DNA of 64,000 bases from positions 62,001 to 126,000 of the forward strand of contig SNVD02001389.1 of NCBI GenBank assembly GCA_013180625.2, given 5' to 3'. A program made the position numbers and the translations under genes. This stretch comes from Boswellia sacra (taxonomy: Eukaryota; Streptophyta; Magnoliopsida; Sapindales; Burseraceae). A model generated the notes under the pieces. The model was given only the letters and a program-made list of their open reading frames with translations. It ran no database searches and was not told the origin of the DNA. This document shows positions 12,031 to 23,088 of the stretch, in pieces (the first letter of the stretch is position 1; each line of letters begins with the position of its first letter).

Positions 12031-13341
12031 TCAATTGGAATTTACTTGCTGCTATTTTGATTTTTTTACCATTTTTTGTAAAAGATAAAAAAAATTCTTA
12101 TTTTCTCCTTTTTTAACCAATTTTCGTAGTGATTATGATATGTTATTTCAGATTGATTGTTATTCATCTTTTTTATTGTGTTTCATATAATATTGTATGG
12201 TATCTTTTGTTTTTAATGATTTCTGAATTGGTGTTTTACTCTTAGCAGATTTTAGGTTAGTACAAACTTTGATTTTGTTATGCAGATGTTGGTGTGCAAC
12301 CATCTTATTCATTACCATTTAGGAAGGCTACCTTGCACTAAAGAGTGAAAGCTACCTTTGAGTAATTTTATTGGGTGTAATGGCCTTTATGCTCTGAAAA
12401 ATCTTCTATTAGAGAAGGCCACCTTAAGCCAATGAGTGAAAGCTCTAAATGGTTACTGTTGAATGTTAAAAAAAATAGCTTTTTAAAAAAAAGGAAAAAA
12501 AAAAGAAAATTAACCAAAAAAAAGAAAAAGAAAAACAACAATTGCTTAAAAGAGGGGGCGAGTTTCTTATGAAATTTTGACCAATATGTTTTTTTCCTCC
12601 TTAAGGACACTACACCCACTAATGTGAAAAGGTTGTATTTCTTATCAATCTCTTCTCTAAAATTGAGAATTTTAGCCATCTGATTTCAGCTTGATAAGTT
12701 TACTGTCTCTTGAAATTTGATTCTTGTGCATATTTTATGAGTCTCCCAAGATTGATAAATTTTGTCATATTTGGTTTCAAATGCCATTCAACGTGAATTG
12801 ACTTTGGATGTGTTTTTTCATATTCTAAACTCATTTTGTCTCTTCTTATATTCAATTTCTTACTACATTTCATCTAAGGTTTTTGTTAATTTGATTTGTG
12901 GATGAGTGCCTACTGTTTTAAGGGAAGTTTCATCTTTTCGATTGATTGGTGTCCTCACATTCAGGCTTCATGTTCTCACGTGTTTTAACAGATCATAATG
13001 TGTGAATTTCAATTTACCTTGCTCATTTTGTGTTTTCACATGAATTCATCCTATGCACATATCATATTTTTATCATTTTTTTAATAAGTTTTATTCTTTG
13101 TCCTTGGCATTTATGAGATGACATTTTTGCAGTGTTCCATATGTTAACTATAGAGCATCATACTTCATGATTTTGGCCTTAAGTTCATGATTTATTTATG
13201 ATACCATTGATGCAAATTTTGTTGATTTTATAAAGTGCAGTTCACTCATGTTTATACTACAACAATTCCTATTGTTCCTAAAATTCCTGGTTAGTATGGT
13301 TGAAGGTTTCCCTAGCATCAACTTAGAACAAAAAGAGAGAT
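12031..13341. other. Copia A untranslated internal region and polypurine tract
   Basis: No coding region. It contains an A-rich tract near 12465-12540 and two related short segments around an 'aaggc.acctt' and 'gagtgaaagct' pattern (near 12325 and 12415). The last bases before the LTR, ACAAAAAGAGAGAT (about 13328-13341), form the polypurine tract used for plus-strand priming. Confidence 0.6.
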
Positions 13342-13508
13342 TGTAAGGGCTATTAGTGTTGGCAAATTACGAACCTAAATATTTTATTTTATATTGAATG
13401 TTTCTATTGTATGCCCTCATGATTTTCTATTGTGACAACATTGCATGTCTATGTCAACAAAATCTTAGCCATCAATATTTGCCCTTTGCTCATCATATGG
13501 ATAAGATG

Positions 13509-13549
<41 letters not shown>

Positions 13550-14122
13550 TCTTTATAGACAATTTCTTCAAGCTCTCCAGATCTAAAAGCCTAGAATTAT
13601 TGAGAGAGTCTTTTTTTGGCTAGATATTGGTTTATCTTCTTCATTATATGTTGAAAAACTTAAGGGATTCAAGTTTATTCTACAATAGAAGGAGTCTCTT
13701 GTCTTCATTGCTCAAAAGGAGCTTGAGCTTCAACTAAGATGGACACTTGGTAGCACAATTAAAGGGAACCTAACTCATGTCTAGTTGAGTAAGAGGTTTA
13801 GCTGATCGAGACCCAAGTCAATTCAAGAGGATTGCATGCAACTTCATCAAATTTGGAAGCGAGTTTCTATTTGATCTTTGTTTATGTTTGTAAGCTTGTT
13901 TGTAATTGAATCTTGAGATTGATTTAGTGGACTTGCTCATGGTTTGGAAAAGGCATCCATGGATGTAGGCTAAGAGGGATCATAGCTGAACCATGTATAT
14001 TGTGTGCCTCTCTATTTTATTTCTTGTTTTCTACTGCTTGTGATTTTCTAACTCATTGTTCTTAATCAATCTTAATTTTGTCAAGCTAGTACTTCATAAA
14101 ATAGGACCTATATGATCTTTAA
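13342..14122 (+). repeat. Copia A 3' LTR with (AT)n expansion
   Basis: Begins TGTAAGGG and is homologous to 8378-9078. It is about 80 bp longer, partly through an (AT)n run at 13513-13546 and an additional segment near 13690-13740. Confidence 0.88.
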
Positions 14123-14127
14123 GTAAG

Positions 14128-14637
14128 AAAAGATGGCTATATTTGTTTTAAAAATTATCAATAACGGCAATAAATATAATAGACTAAAGTTAAAGTAGTG
14201 ATATACATATATGGCTAAGTTGTACGCAAATAGAGACTCCTATATGTATAAAAATGTGTTTAAGTAGCTAATGGAAACGGTTAAGTTGTTAACCAATAAT
14301 ATTATCACTTGTTTTAAATGTTTTTTCATAAAAAATAGCCATGAATGGAATCTCCATTCAATTTTAGGAATGATATTCCTTCCAACCAAGAATCAGCTTG
14401 AATTTTTAACCTGTGCAAATCATGATGAAAGTCAAGCCTCTAGGGTAAATAATCCAACATGAATAAATTTCTAACATATTGTAAGTTCGAACATCATATC
14501 TCAAAATTTATATCACATCAATTGCAAGTTGCAAATAATTTATCTCTTACTTTTGCCTTTAAATAACTCCTAACTACTATAACGATTCGATCATAACTTA
14601 ACAACAGTCACAAATTGCAGAGTAAAACAACAAAGAA
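14128..14637. other. Region upstream of the P450 pseudogene
   Basis: No coding feature supported. It would contain the old P450 promoter. Confidence 0.4.
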
Positions 14638-15198
14638 ATGAAACTATTTTTGCTCTTACTTCTATTTGTTATACTCTACATATCTCTTACTCTCTATTTT
14701 TATGTGTTCAAACCCAAAACTCTCTAAAAATAACACTCAGCTCCCACCTAGAAGCATAGCTTGGCCCTTCATTGGTCAAAGTATGGAGTATCTTTCCATG
14801 GCCAAAAAGTTCACATCAGATAGAAAAAACAAACACAATTCCAAGCTTTTCAAGACATCACTGTTTGGTAAAATGATGTTGGTTTTATGTAGCATAGAAG
14901 GGAACAAATTATTGTCTTCCAATGAGAATAAACTTGTTAAATCTTGGTGGCACAAAAAACTTGATAAAATATTTGTCAATTCTCGCAAAACAACAACCTT
15001 AGAGGAATCAATGAGGATGCGTAAACATTATAAAATATATAGTAAGTTAGATGCACCCTAGGAGTGTACAAGGATCATCCATACAATAGCTAAGCAACAC
15101 TTAGTGATGTATTGGGATTGCTAGGAAGAAGTTATGGTCCATTCTCTTCCATTCTCTAGCAAGAAAATTCATGTTTGCATTAGCTTGTTCATTGATGC
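14638..15198 (+). pseudogene. CYP716-type cytochrome P450 pseudogene, 5' exon
   Basis: The hydrophobic N-terminal anchor starts at ATG 14638 (MKLFLLLLLFVILYI). After a frameshift the family pattern continues as LPPRSIAWPFIGQSMEYL, KLFKTSLFG, GNKLLSSNENKLVKSWW and TIAKQHLVMYWD. This order matches CYP716 enzymes, which often oxidise pentacyclic triterpenes such as beta-amyrin at C-28; substrate here is unknown. The frame has stops (for example near 15059 and in the codon after YWDC). At 15198 an Athila-like retrotransposon interrupts it, and the homology resumes at 40846. Clearly dead. Confidence 0.88.
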
Positions 15199-16532
15199 TT
15201 GATAGCTTAAGAATTATGCATATTTTAGTACCTATTTTCTTGGCATTTTGTTTTGTTTTCAAGATAAACTTGTTCTTTTTTTTTTTTTAAGTTTTCTTAG
15301 TTCTAGAATGCAAATGAAAGCAATCGGAGTGAATTTGGAACAAAAGGGTTCAAATTTCACCTTTGTTGGACAGTCAACTTCTTAGAAGTAACTATATCGA
15401 TCTACAAAGAGCCAAATTATATGTCATATATCATTGGAAAACTCTAGATGTCTAGCTTTTATATAATTCTACGGTTTTAAATCTGAGTTGTGTACTAAAA
15501 ATTATGGTTTCAAAAGAGTGAAGGTAGTGTGGAGTAGAAATTTTGAAGAGTTGAAATAGAGCACACAAGGTAGAGGCCTTGTGCAGCTGCAACATTACCT
15601 CTGCACCCCCATGCAACTACAACTTGAAATCATGAGTTTTTCCAATTTTTGAGTTCTAAAACCCGATACCTAGAAATAAAACTTCATAAAACATGTTTGG
15701 GAGTTCAAAGGGTTCCAATGAGTCAAGGAAGGCAGCTAGAGGCTAAAGACAAGAGTTTTTCTTCAATTTCTTTGCTTTCTTTAATTTATTTCCTTTGTAT
15801 CATGTCTACAACTATGATTTGTGTTTTGTTTACTTTGATTAAGAACTACGTTTTCTTTCCTAGGGTTAAGATGTAACCAAATTTTGATATTCTAGTTCTT
15901 TAAATTTAATATATCATATGTTTATTCCATAATTGTTGGGCAATTTAATTATATTCTTATTGCTTGTGAGTGTCTAGCCAACTCTTTCATGATTTGAGAT
16001 ATAGATTAGACTAAGAAGTTAATTTATATTAGTTCTTAATTAATTTGCCATAAATTGGCATAAGACAGAATTATTTGTGGTTTATGCAACCACTAAATGT
16101 CTTATGCTTCATAGATATTTATAGGTTGCTAGAATTGACAAAGATATAATTCTCTCTTAGAAACATGCATTGTTTTTGCTTGAGAAAGAATAACGATTAT
16201 ATTAGCGAAACTAATTGGCAACATAGGAATAAACATTGATGTTACTAAATTTGGGAATTAGAATGGATGAATTTAGATGAAAACTAACACCATGTTGCTT
16301 TTATATTTCAGAGTTTTCACAATTTAAATCATTGTCGTTGTTTTGTTTAATTAGTTTGTAGTTTTTATTATTAGTTTATTTCTCATTTAATTGTATTTCT
16401 TTTATTTGTCATTCAAATAAAATTGGAGTGAGACAATATTTGGTTGTTAGTAACACTATCCTCGTGGGAATGGTACTCTACTTATCACTTTATAACTTGT
16501 TTATTCTATGCACTTGTGAATTTTGCTTTACA
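15199..16532 (+). repeat. Athila-like 5' LTR
   Basis: Begins TGATAGCTTAAGAATTATG and ends ...GCTTTACA. Its first 580 bp match 19511-20096 and the remainder matches about 39036-40845, after leaving out the hAT-like insert there. Confidence 0.85.
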
Positions 16533-16538
16533 TGTTTT

Positions 16539-16552
16539 TGGTGTCGTTGCCT
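16539..16552 (+). other. Athila-like primer-binding site
   Basis: TGGTGTCGTTGCCT, close to the TGGCGCCGTTGCC signature complementary to tRNA-Asp, a few bases after the LTR. Confidence 0.7.
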
Positions 16553-16699
16553 AGTATTGTTTGCTTTTAGTAATATCAAGCTAAATAATTCTATTCTAAT
16601 TTGAATTTTATTCTTTTTTTTTTTGAATTTTTATATTTTGTTTTTGGTTGTCGTTGTCTTTATTTTAGGTACGTGACAAGTTTAGGAAGCTATAACAAC

Positions 16700-17880
16700 C
16701 AGCCATGGCAATTGTGTTTGCATTCATGGACGTATTAATAGCTCAAGAAAAACTTGTAGCATTAGCAACTCAAGTAGTAGCCTTATCATGACAATACGGA
16801 AATTTAAATGTGAATGTAGTTTATGAGTTTTGTGGTGAGAATCATTGTAGTGTTGATCAGTTGGGAACCCCTTTGCATACCAAACCACCTCCCAAACCAA
16901 TTATGTGCCAAACTTTAAGGGCAACAATACTATCCTTACCCAAACACATATAACTCGTCTTGGACAAATTATCCTAATTACTCATGGGGTAATGAGCAGA
17001 GTTTTTTTATTCTCCATATGTTCAACCTAAAGAAGGAAAAAGTAGTTTGGAGGAAGCTCTTGCACAATTTGTGCTTGAATTAAAGACCATGCATCAAAGC
17101 CATAAAGCCTCCATCAAATAATCACGGCCAATTAGAGAGTTTAAAATTAGTAAGATCTCAAGAAGCTTTTTCAAGCAATATCGAAACAAATCTAGAGGAG
17201 GAAGTGAGGGTGATCACATTGAAAAGTGAGAAGAAATTCTCTCAACCCCATGACGTTTCCAAAGAAGTTACGAACAACCACCATACATGCCAAGGAGAAC
17301 ATTGAACCACCACATCCAACAACATCACCGCCATACTTATGTGTCACTTATCCCTTTTCCTTAACATCTTAAAAGAAGTGATTCAAATAAGCAAATTTCT
17401 AAATTTCTGGATGTTTTGAAGAAATTAAATATTAACATTCCTTTTGCAGATTTGTTGGAACAAACACCAAGGTTTGTGAGATTCATGAAAGAAACTTTTT
17501 CCAAAAAAAGGAAATTGGGAGAAGATGAAGTGATAATGCTAAGAGAGATGTGTAGTCACCATTTTACGAAAGAAAGTGTCTCGAAGGTTAAAAAGTTCAC
17601 AGAGTTTTCCTTGCGACCATATTAGGAAAGCATTTTATAAATTTGGTACAAACATTATTCTGATGGCATGTTCTATTTTTAAGAAACTTTCTCTTGATGA
17701 AGCAATACCAGCCACAATCTCTCGTCAATTAGATTGCAATAACAAGCTGAAAATTAAAGATCTTGATACCAACAGTTTAAGGCTGTAACCATTACTTCAA
17801 GAACATCTTGAACTTGAGCTCGAACTACCAACTCTTGAAGTAAATCATGTAAGGAGACTAACTTGGTCTCTAATGAAGTT
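16700..17880 (+). pseudogene. Athila gag/protease relic
   Basis: Multiple stops and frameshifts. The best segment (17416-17788, two overlapping frames) reads KKLNINIPFADLLEQTPRF, then KKRKLGEDEVIML and, in the next frame, KAFYKFGTNIILMACSIFKK. These are the conserved Athila pre-protease linker and the aspartic-protease region, whose usual Asp-Leu-Gly-Ala is replaced by K-F-G-T here, so the catalytic Asp is lost. Polymerase domains do not follow. Confidence 0.78.
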
Positions 17881-19510
17881 GCATATATCTTCAAAACTTT
17901 GAAAAAAATTTTAACTTAAAATCCTATTACGGTTACTCTAGATTGAACTAGCTTCAGTTGGTGTAAGCTTTGAAAATGGATATGAGTTCTCAAAAGCTTC
18001 ATCATCAAGAGTCCACTTTTGAACACAAATTCAAGGAAGTCCCATATGCTTCATTTCTTTTTATTTCAGAGGCTTTTATTGTTTTAGGGTGTTTTGCTTT
18101 GGTTTGAATTGTCTTAGAAGTGTTCATGTTTTAATTTATAGTTTTTGTTTTGTTTTTGATTAGTTATGTGTTTTTGTTTTGTTGATGTCTTAGTATGTTT
18201 TAGGACCTATCTATAAGAAAAAGTTTTCTTTTTGTTTTTGCTTGAATTGTAATGGCCTATGATAGGATAATGATTGAATTGACGAATAACTCTTGAAAAT
18301 GATCAATGATGCATGGATCAGCATGCTTGACTTATTTGTTAATTTTTGCTTTATTTTTTATTCCTTGAACATAAAATTGAGCACGTTAGCCATGATCATT
18401 AAGTTGTTTGTGTACTTAGAGACGGTTTATGTGATTTAAATGTTTCATTGGATTTCAATGGATTCTAGAACTTGTTTGATTGTCACTTGAGGTGAAATCC
18501 TAGGCTACATAACATTAGGGAAATTATTTAGGCCATTTTTGAATCGTTTGTGACTTACAAGCTAACGCATGAATGAAATTGATTGCTAGTTTGTCATTTT
18601 TGAGTCTATTTAAGTATTTTTCTTGATTAACTCACTAAATTTATCCAAGCCTATAAAATAGTGTCTCTTACTCATAAGCATATAGATCATTCAAGATTAT
18701 ATTTTAAGTAGAGCTATTAGGAATTTAAGGGAGGTTAGGTGGAGTTATGAGCATTTAAAAGTGAGCTCTATTGTGTCAGTGAGGCTAGTGAGTTGATTGT
18801 GATTTTGTTCTCTCTTTTCTTCAAAAAAAAATTGAGAGTTACACCTTTGGTACATGAAAAAAAAAGAATCAAATGAGTGAAGATGTAGTATCTCTAAGTA
18901 AAAACAAAAAAAAAAACAAAATTAAATGAATAAATAAAAAAAAAGAGAAGAGTAAAAGAACAATTGAAAAGAATCATTACCCTTGAGTGTTCATAAGAGA
19001 GAAAGAAATAAGTTTGGGTGGTACCTTGTGGAAAGCAAATAAAGGGAAAAAGGTTAATTGAAATTAAGTTTGGGGAAGTTAATTGGTCAATTCTTGTTGC
19101 GGGGTTAAGCTTTACATAGACTTCAGTGATTTATGTGTTTGACGGGTGATATGGGCCTAATAGTTGTCCTTTACCATACCTTTCTTGCCCTAGCCAAACT
19201 TTGCAAGCCTAATAAAGTCCTATTTGATCCTCAAAGTTGTGTTGTCTACATTTATGGAGAGTGACCTGAAAAGCAGGCCTATGGAGTTCATATATACATA
19301 TAAACCCAAATTTATAGATCGAATTGGTTAATTTTGTGGCATAAACTCATCTAGGTTACAATTAGTGATGTAAGATTGGCTTACCACACACACTTGAGGA
19401 ATTAAGGGTGAGGAAAGCTGACTCAATTCTTAGATGTAAAACTCATCTAGTTTGTTATTTGTTTTTTTTCTTTTGTTTGAGGACAAGCAAAGTCTAAGTT
19501 TGGGGGTATT
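17881..19510. other. Athila non-coding 3' internal region with polypurine tract
   Basis: No coding domain. A-rich tracts near 18830-18955. Ends with AAGTTTGGGGGTATT (19496-19510), the polypurine tract just before the 3' LTR. Confidence 0.65.
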
Positions 19511-20096
19511 TGCTAGCTTAAGAACTATAAATATTTTAGTACCTTTTTTCTTGGCATTTTGTTTTGCTTTCAAGATAAATTTGTTCTTTTATTTTCTTTT
19601 TCTTTTTTAAGTTTTCTTAGTAGTAAAAAGCAAATGAAAGCAACAAGAGTGAATTTGAAGCAAAAACGTTCAAATTTTGCCTCTATCGGACAACCAAATT
19701 CTCATAATTAACAGCATTGATCTACAAAGGAACTAATTATGCACCATATTTCATTTGAAAGATAGATATCTAGTTTCTACAAAATTTTATGGCTTGTGAA
19801 TCTGAGTTGTGTACTAAAAGTTATGATCAAAAGAGTGAAGTAGCACAAAGCAAAAGTTCTAAAAAGTTCAAACACAGCACACAAGGCAGAGGCTTTGTGC
19901 ATCTGAACCACTACCTCTATGCCCTTGTGCAACTATGACTTTAGATCATGATTTTTTTCCATTTTTCGAGTCCTAAGAACTTACAACTGTAGACAAAACT
20001 TCATAGAACGTGTTTGGGAGTTCCAAGGGTTCAAAGGGTTAAGGAATGTGGCTAGAGACTGAAGACAAGAGTTTTTCTTCAATTTCTTTGTTGTCT
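19511..20096 (+). repeat. Athila-like 3' LTR, left part
   Basis: Homologous to 15199-15780. It breaks off in a T-rich stretch ('ttctttgttgtcttt') that is met again at 39036-39053, where the LTR continues. The break is caused by the inserted LTR described next. Confidence 0.82.
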
Positions 20097-20683
20097 TTTT
20101 GTGAACGAGACTTTCATCCCACCAAAGTGTTTACAACTACGACACTGTGTCAAAGCCTCTTTCAAAACTTAAAGGAATACAAACGAGCCATAGGCACGCT
20201 TAGAGAAATGGAGTTGCCACCCAATTATTCAATTAGGAATGAATGGGGGCAATCTGATACCTCGCTTTAGGACCTAAACTACCCCCATCCCTTCAGAGAT
20301 TAGTTCGGAAAGTTAGTACGAGTTATTCAACCAGCCCAGATCTAAATCTGCCCCCCACTAAGGTATACCAAATAAAAATACCTCATATTAAAATACAGTC
20401 CACCTAAGTTGTTCATTTTACACACATTTCTATTTTTATCTTTATTAAGCCTGTGAGGTGATTATTCAATCAAATAATAGTTACAAATTCATCCATAGAA
20501 AGAGGAAGGAGAATGGATTATATTTCCTTTTAAACATGGGGGATAGGGGAGAGGATTACATTGCTCTTCAACAAATAAAGTAAATTCTACTTTAATACTT
20601 GAAATATAGCATTCATTCATTCACATAAATCATACATTCAAATATCAAATATAAATAGTCAATTCGAAACTCAATAGATAATG
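20097..20683 (-). mobile_element. Inserted LTR (Tat-like?), one end
   Basis: Together with 37626-~39035 this makes a roughly 2-kb sequence interrupted by a CACTA transposon. Positions 20127-20520 are repeated at 61391-61790, so it is a dispersed family. In minus orientation it starts TGTAGATATTG (near 39034), has a TATA box in the other part, and ends near 20097 with ...AAAGACA, as expected for an LTR. No internal region is attached, so it is a solo LTR. Exact edges are uncertain by about 20 bp because the target itself is T-rich. Confidence 0.6.
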
Positions 20684-21123
20684 CACTATAAGAAAACTTA
20701 GCTTTTGTGTCACAATTTTTATGTCACTTTTTAAAAGAATGACATGTAATTAGACTTTTATATTGAGTCAAACACATACATGTCATTTTATTAAAAAGGT
20801 AGGTTAAATTGTCATGACACAATTTTTAACTGTGACACATATTTATCAACTATACAAGAAAAGATAAAAAAACCCGAAGACCTAATTTGTCTCTCTTTGC
20901 ATCGCCTCTCTCTCTCTCTGTGTAAATTCACAACTCTTCTTTATCTCAACTTCTTCTCTTCTTCACTCTTCCCACAAGCAAATCTGCCATGACGCTTCGA
21001 TTAATGATGAAACTCTAACTTCAAAGCTCAAACAATTCTTCTTTGACCTTTCGGCTTCGTATTTTTCTTTTATCATTTTTTTATTATTATCATTTTTTAA
21101 TTCTCTTTCTGGGTTGTTTTAAT

Positions 21124-22080
21124 ATGGGAAACGGCTTTGGGAATTTTATAGGTATGCTTCAACGACGGAGAACAAGCTCGTCGCTACAAGGATATATTGG
21201 TTTTGATATCGGACCCCCTCGATGAAGGAGACGATGATGTTCCATACGACATCGAACGCCTCCGTTAATGCGAATACATCGACGTTGCTGTCGATGGTGA
21301 TCGTGGATTCGTACACTTACAGTAGCTTCGATCGGGTGGCGACGTTCGATTGCTCGAACGACTTCTCATTGATTCCGCTATAGCTGATTCTGAAGAATCT
21401 TGTCAACTTAGGGTCGATATTCCCGAGGAACTTCAATTCGGGGCTGACAATAATTTAACTGTAAGTAGTGACAGTAGCTTATTGGAGGACGATGACTTTT
21501 TAGAGTCGCAAAATCTTCAATGTGCTTAGGGAAAAGCAAGGGAGGATCATGTACACGTCATCGTTTCAGAGGAACATGGTTGTGTTTTTGTGGGGATTTA
21601 TGATGGATTCAATGGCCCTGATGCTCCGGATTATCTGTTATCCAATCTATATTCAACTATTCACAAAGAGCTCAAAGGGTTGTTATGGGATGACAAGTTT
21701 GAACTTTTGAAAAGCGACAGCCAATGATGGCGATTCTGACAAGAATTCTGCAACTGAAGCTGATTCTGTTACTAGTTGTTCAGGGGATTCTTATTCACAG
21801 TGTGTAAATTTGGATTTCAATGATTCGAATTCGAAAAGATCGAGAAATAAGAAGTTCAAGAGTAGTTACAGAGGGGCAGCCAAGAAATGGGAGGAGAATC
21901 AGAGGAGGTGGAAGTATGAGTGGGACAGGGATAGGGAAAGATTAGAACTTGATAGAAAATTAAAGGAGCAGTTGAATAGAAGCAATAAAGCAACAGCAAC
22001 AGAGGAGATCATTCATGGTGATGTCTTGAAAGCTTTCTCCCAAGCATTGAAGAAAACAGATGAGGCTTATTTTTATGCTT
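21124..22080 (+). pseudogene. Captured PP2C fragment (POLTERGEIST-type)
   Basis: Starts MGNGFGNF; a frameshift brings in ILVLISDPLDEG, the N-terminal signature of POL/PLL PP2C phosphatases. A large gap and several stops follow. Then [49 protein letters not shown] and [11 protein letters not shown] are recognisable; [10 protein letters not shown] is the first metal-binding PP2C motif. Next comes GAAKKWEENQRRWKYEWDR and DVLKAFSQALKKTDEAY, the POL-specific insert and helix. The rest of the catalytic domain is absent. POL/PLL proteins are membrane-associated phosphatases acting in CLAVATA-type stem-cell signalling; this fragment cannot do so. It lies inside CACTA 1. Confidence 0.85.
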
Positions 22081-22140
22081 AAATTTTATTTTTATACAAA
22101 TCTTTAGAAGACTGATGGCTTTAAATTTTATCATTTTCAG

Positions 22141-22305
22141 GCATCTAATGATTGAAGTGTCCTGGACTTGGAACTTGCAACAAGATTAGGTTGGTGTGCT
22201 TTCTCAATAATACATATTCTAGGGACCATTGTAGTGATGTCACAGGTAGCATAGGAAGTGTTTGTCATCTTCATTCCAGTAACTGCTATCTACATATGGT
22301 ACTGA
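22141..22305 (+). pseudogene. Captured ABCC transporter exon 1
   Basis: Between an AG acceptor (22139-22140) and a GTAAG donor (22306), the frame shows SVLDLELATRLGWCAFSI, GTIVVMSQVA and VFVIFIPVTAI, which is the start of the second transmembrane domain of plant ABCC (MRP) transporters. It contains a stop near residue 5, a TAG at 22252-22254 where family members have Trp, and a TGA at the end. Splice sites are preserved, so a genomic copy with introns was captured. Confidence 0.85.
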
Positions 22306-22517
22306 GTAAGATTTTGCTTTCAATGTAGATCTGTCCATAGATGATTAATGCCAAAGCATGTGGAAAGGAACAACTAAATGCATATAATAAATTGTCCATA
22401 CTAAAAAAATGATATTAACAACCATAATCACTAACTATCAATAAGCATATAGAAATTGCATTCTCTTGTAAGAAGCAATTACTCACTTCCTTCTGTTTTT
22501 ACGTGTGATTACTCCAG

Positions 22518-22811
22518 CAATACTACATACCAATAGCTAAAGAACTGGCTTGTTTGTCAGAAATTCAGAGAGCTCCAATCCTCCACCACTTTGCAGAATC
22601 ACTATCAGGAGCAGTAACAATCCACGCTTTTGATCAAGAGGACCGATTCATCAATGCAAACCTCAGTCTCATCAACAACTACTCAAGGCCATGGTTCCAC
22701 AATGTCTCAGCTATGGAATGGCTTTCTTTCAGCCAAATCTACTGTCCAATTTTGTCTTTGCCTTCTCATTAGTTTTGTTGGCAACCCTCCCTGAAGGAAC
22801 AATAAATCCAA
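22518..22811 (+). pseudogene. Captured ABCC transporter exon 2
   Basis: Follows a CAG acceptor and ends before GTGAGT. It begins QYYIPIAKELA, continues SEIQRAPILHHFAESLSG, AFDQEDRFINANLSLI and RPWFHNVSAMEWLSF, then a one-base loss shifts the frame; NLLSNFVFAFSLVLL and LPEGTINPS are found in the shifted frame. This is the cytoplasmic loop and following membrane helix of ABCC transmembrane domain 2. The reading order and spacing to the preceding exon (about 210-bp intron) match plant ABCC3-like genes. Confidence 0.9.
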
Positions 22812-23054
22812 GTGAGTATCCATAACTTTTTAGACCTTACCGACTATAACAACCTTTCGTCCATGAAAAAATCTATGACTTCTTACGCCTATAGAACAAG
22901 AGATGTCCTAGAAGTGAATAATAAAAGAGTACACATGATTCGTCCATGCACATCATGCATGCAGCTATACTATTAGTGCCTTTCCTCTAATAACTTAGTT
23001 TTTAAGAGAATGGTAATAATAAGAGGCTAATGCAACAAGATTCGTCTTTAACAG

Positions 23055-23088
23055 GCATTGCAGGGTTGGCAGTAACATACTACAAGGT
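23055..23088 (+). pseudogene. Captured ABCC exon 3, truncated
   Basis: After an AG acceptor the frame reads IAGLAVTY, the continuation expected after LPEGTINPS. Homology stops after about 11 codons, marking the edge of the captured ABCC piece. Confidence 0.7.

Larger units (their letters stand above)
8378..14122 (+). mobile_element. Copia A: LTR retrotransposon, internally deleted and decayed
   Basis: Direct LTRs at 8378-9078 and 13342-14122, a Met-tRNA-type primer-binding site, gag, a protease-region relic, tiny RT and RNase H remnants, and a purine-rich tract before the 3' LTR. Flanks are ATAAG (8373-8377) and GTAAG (14123-14127), a target duplication with one change. Integrase and most of reverse transcriptase are missing, so the element cannot move by itself. 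Gag style resembles the SIRE/Maximus lineage, which is inference. Confidence 0.9.
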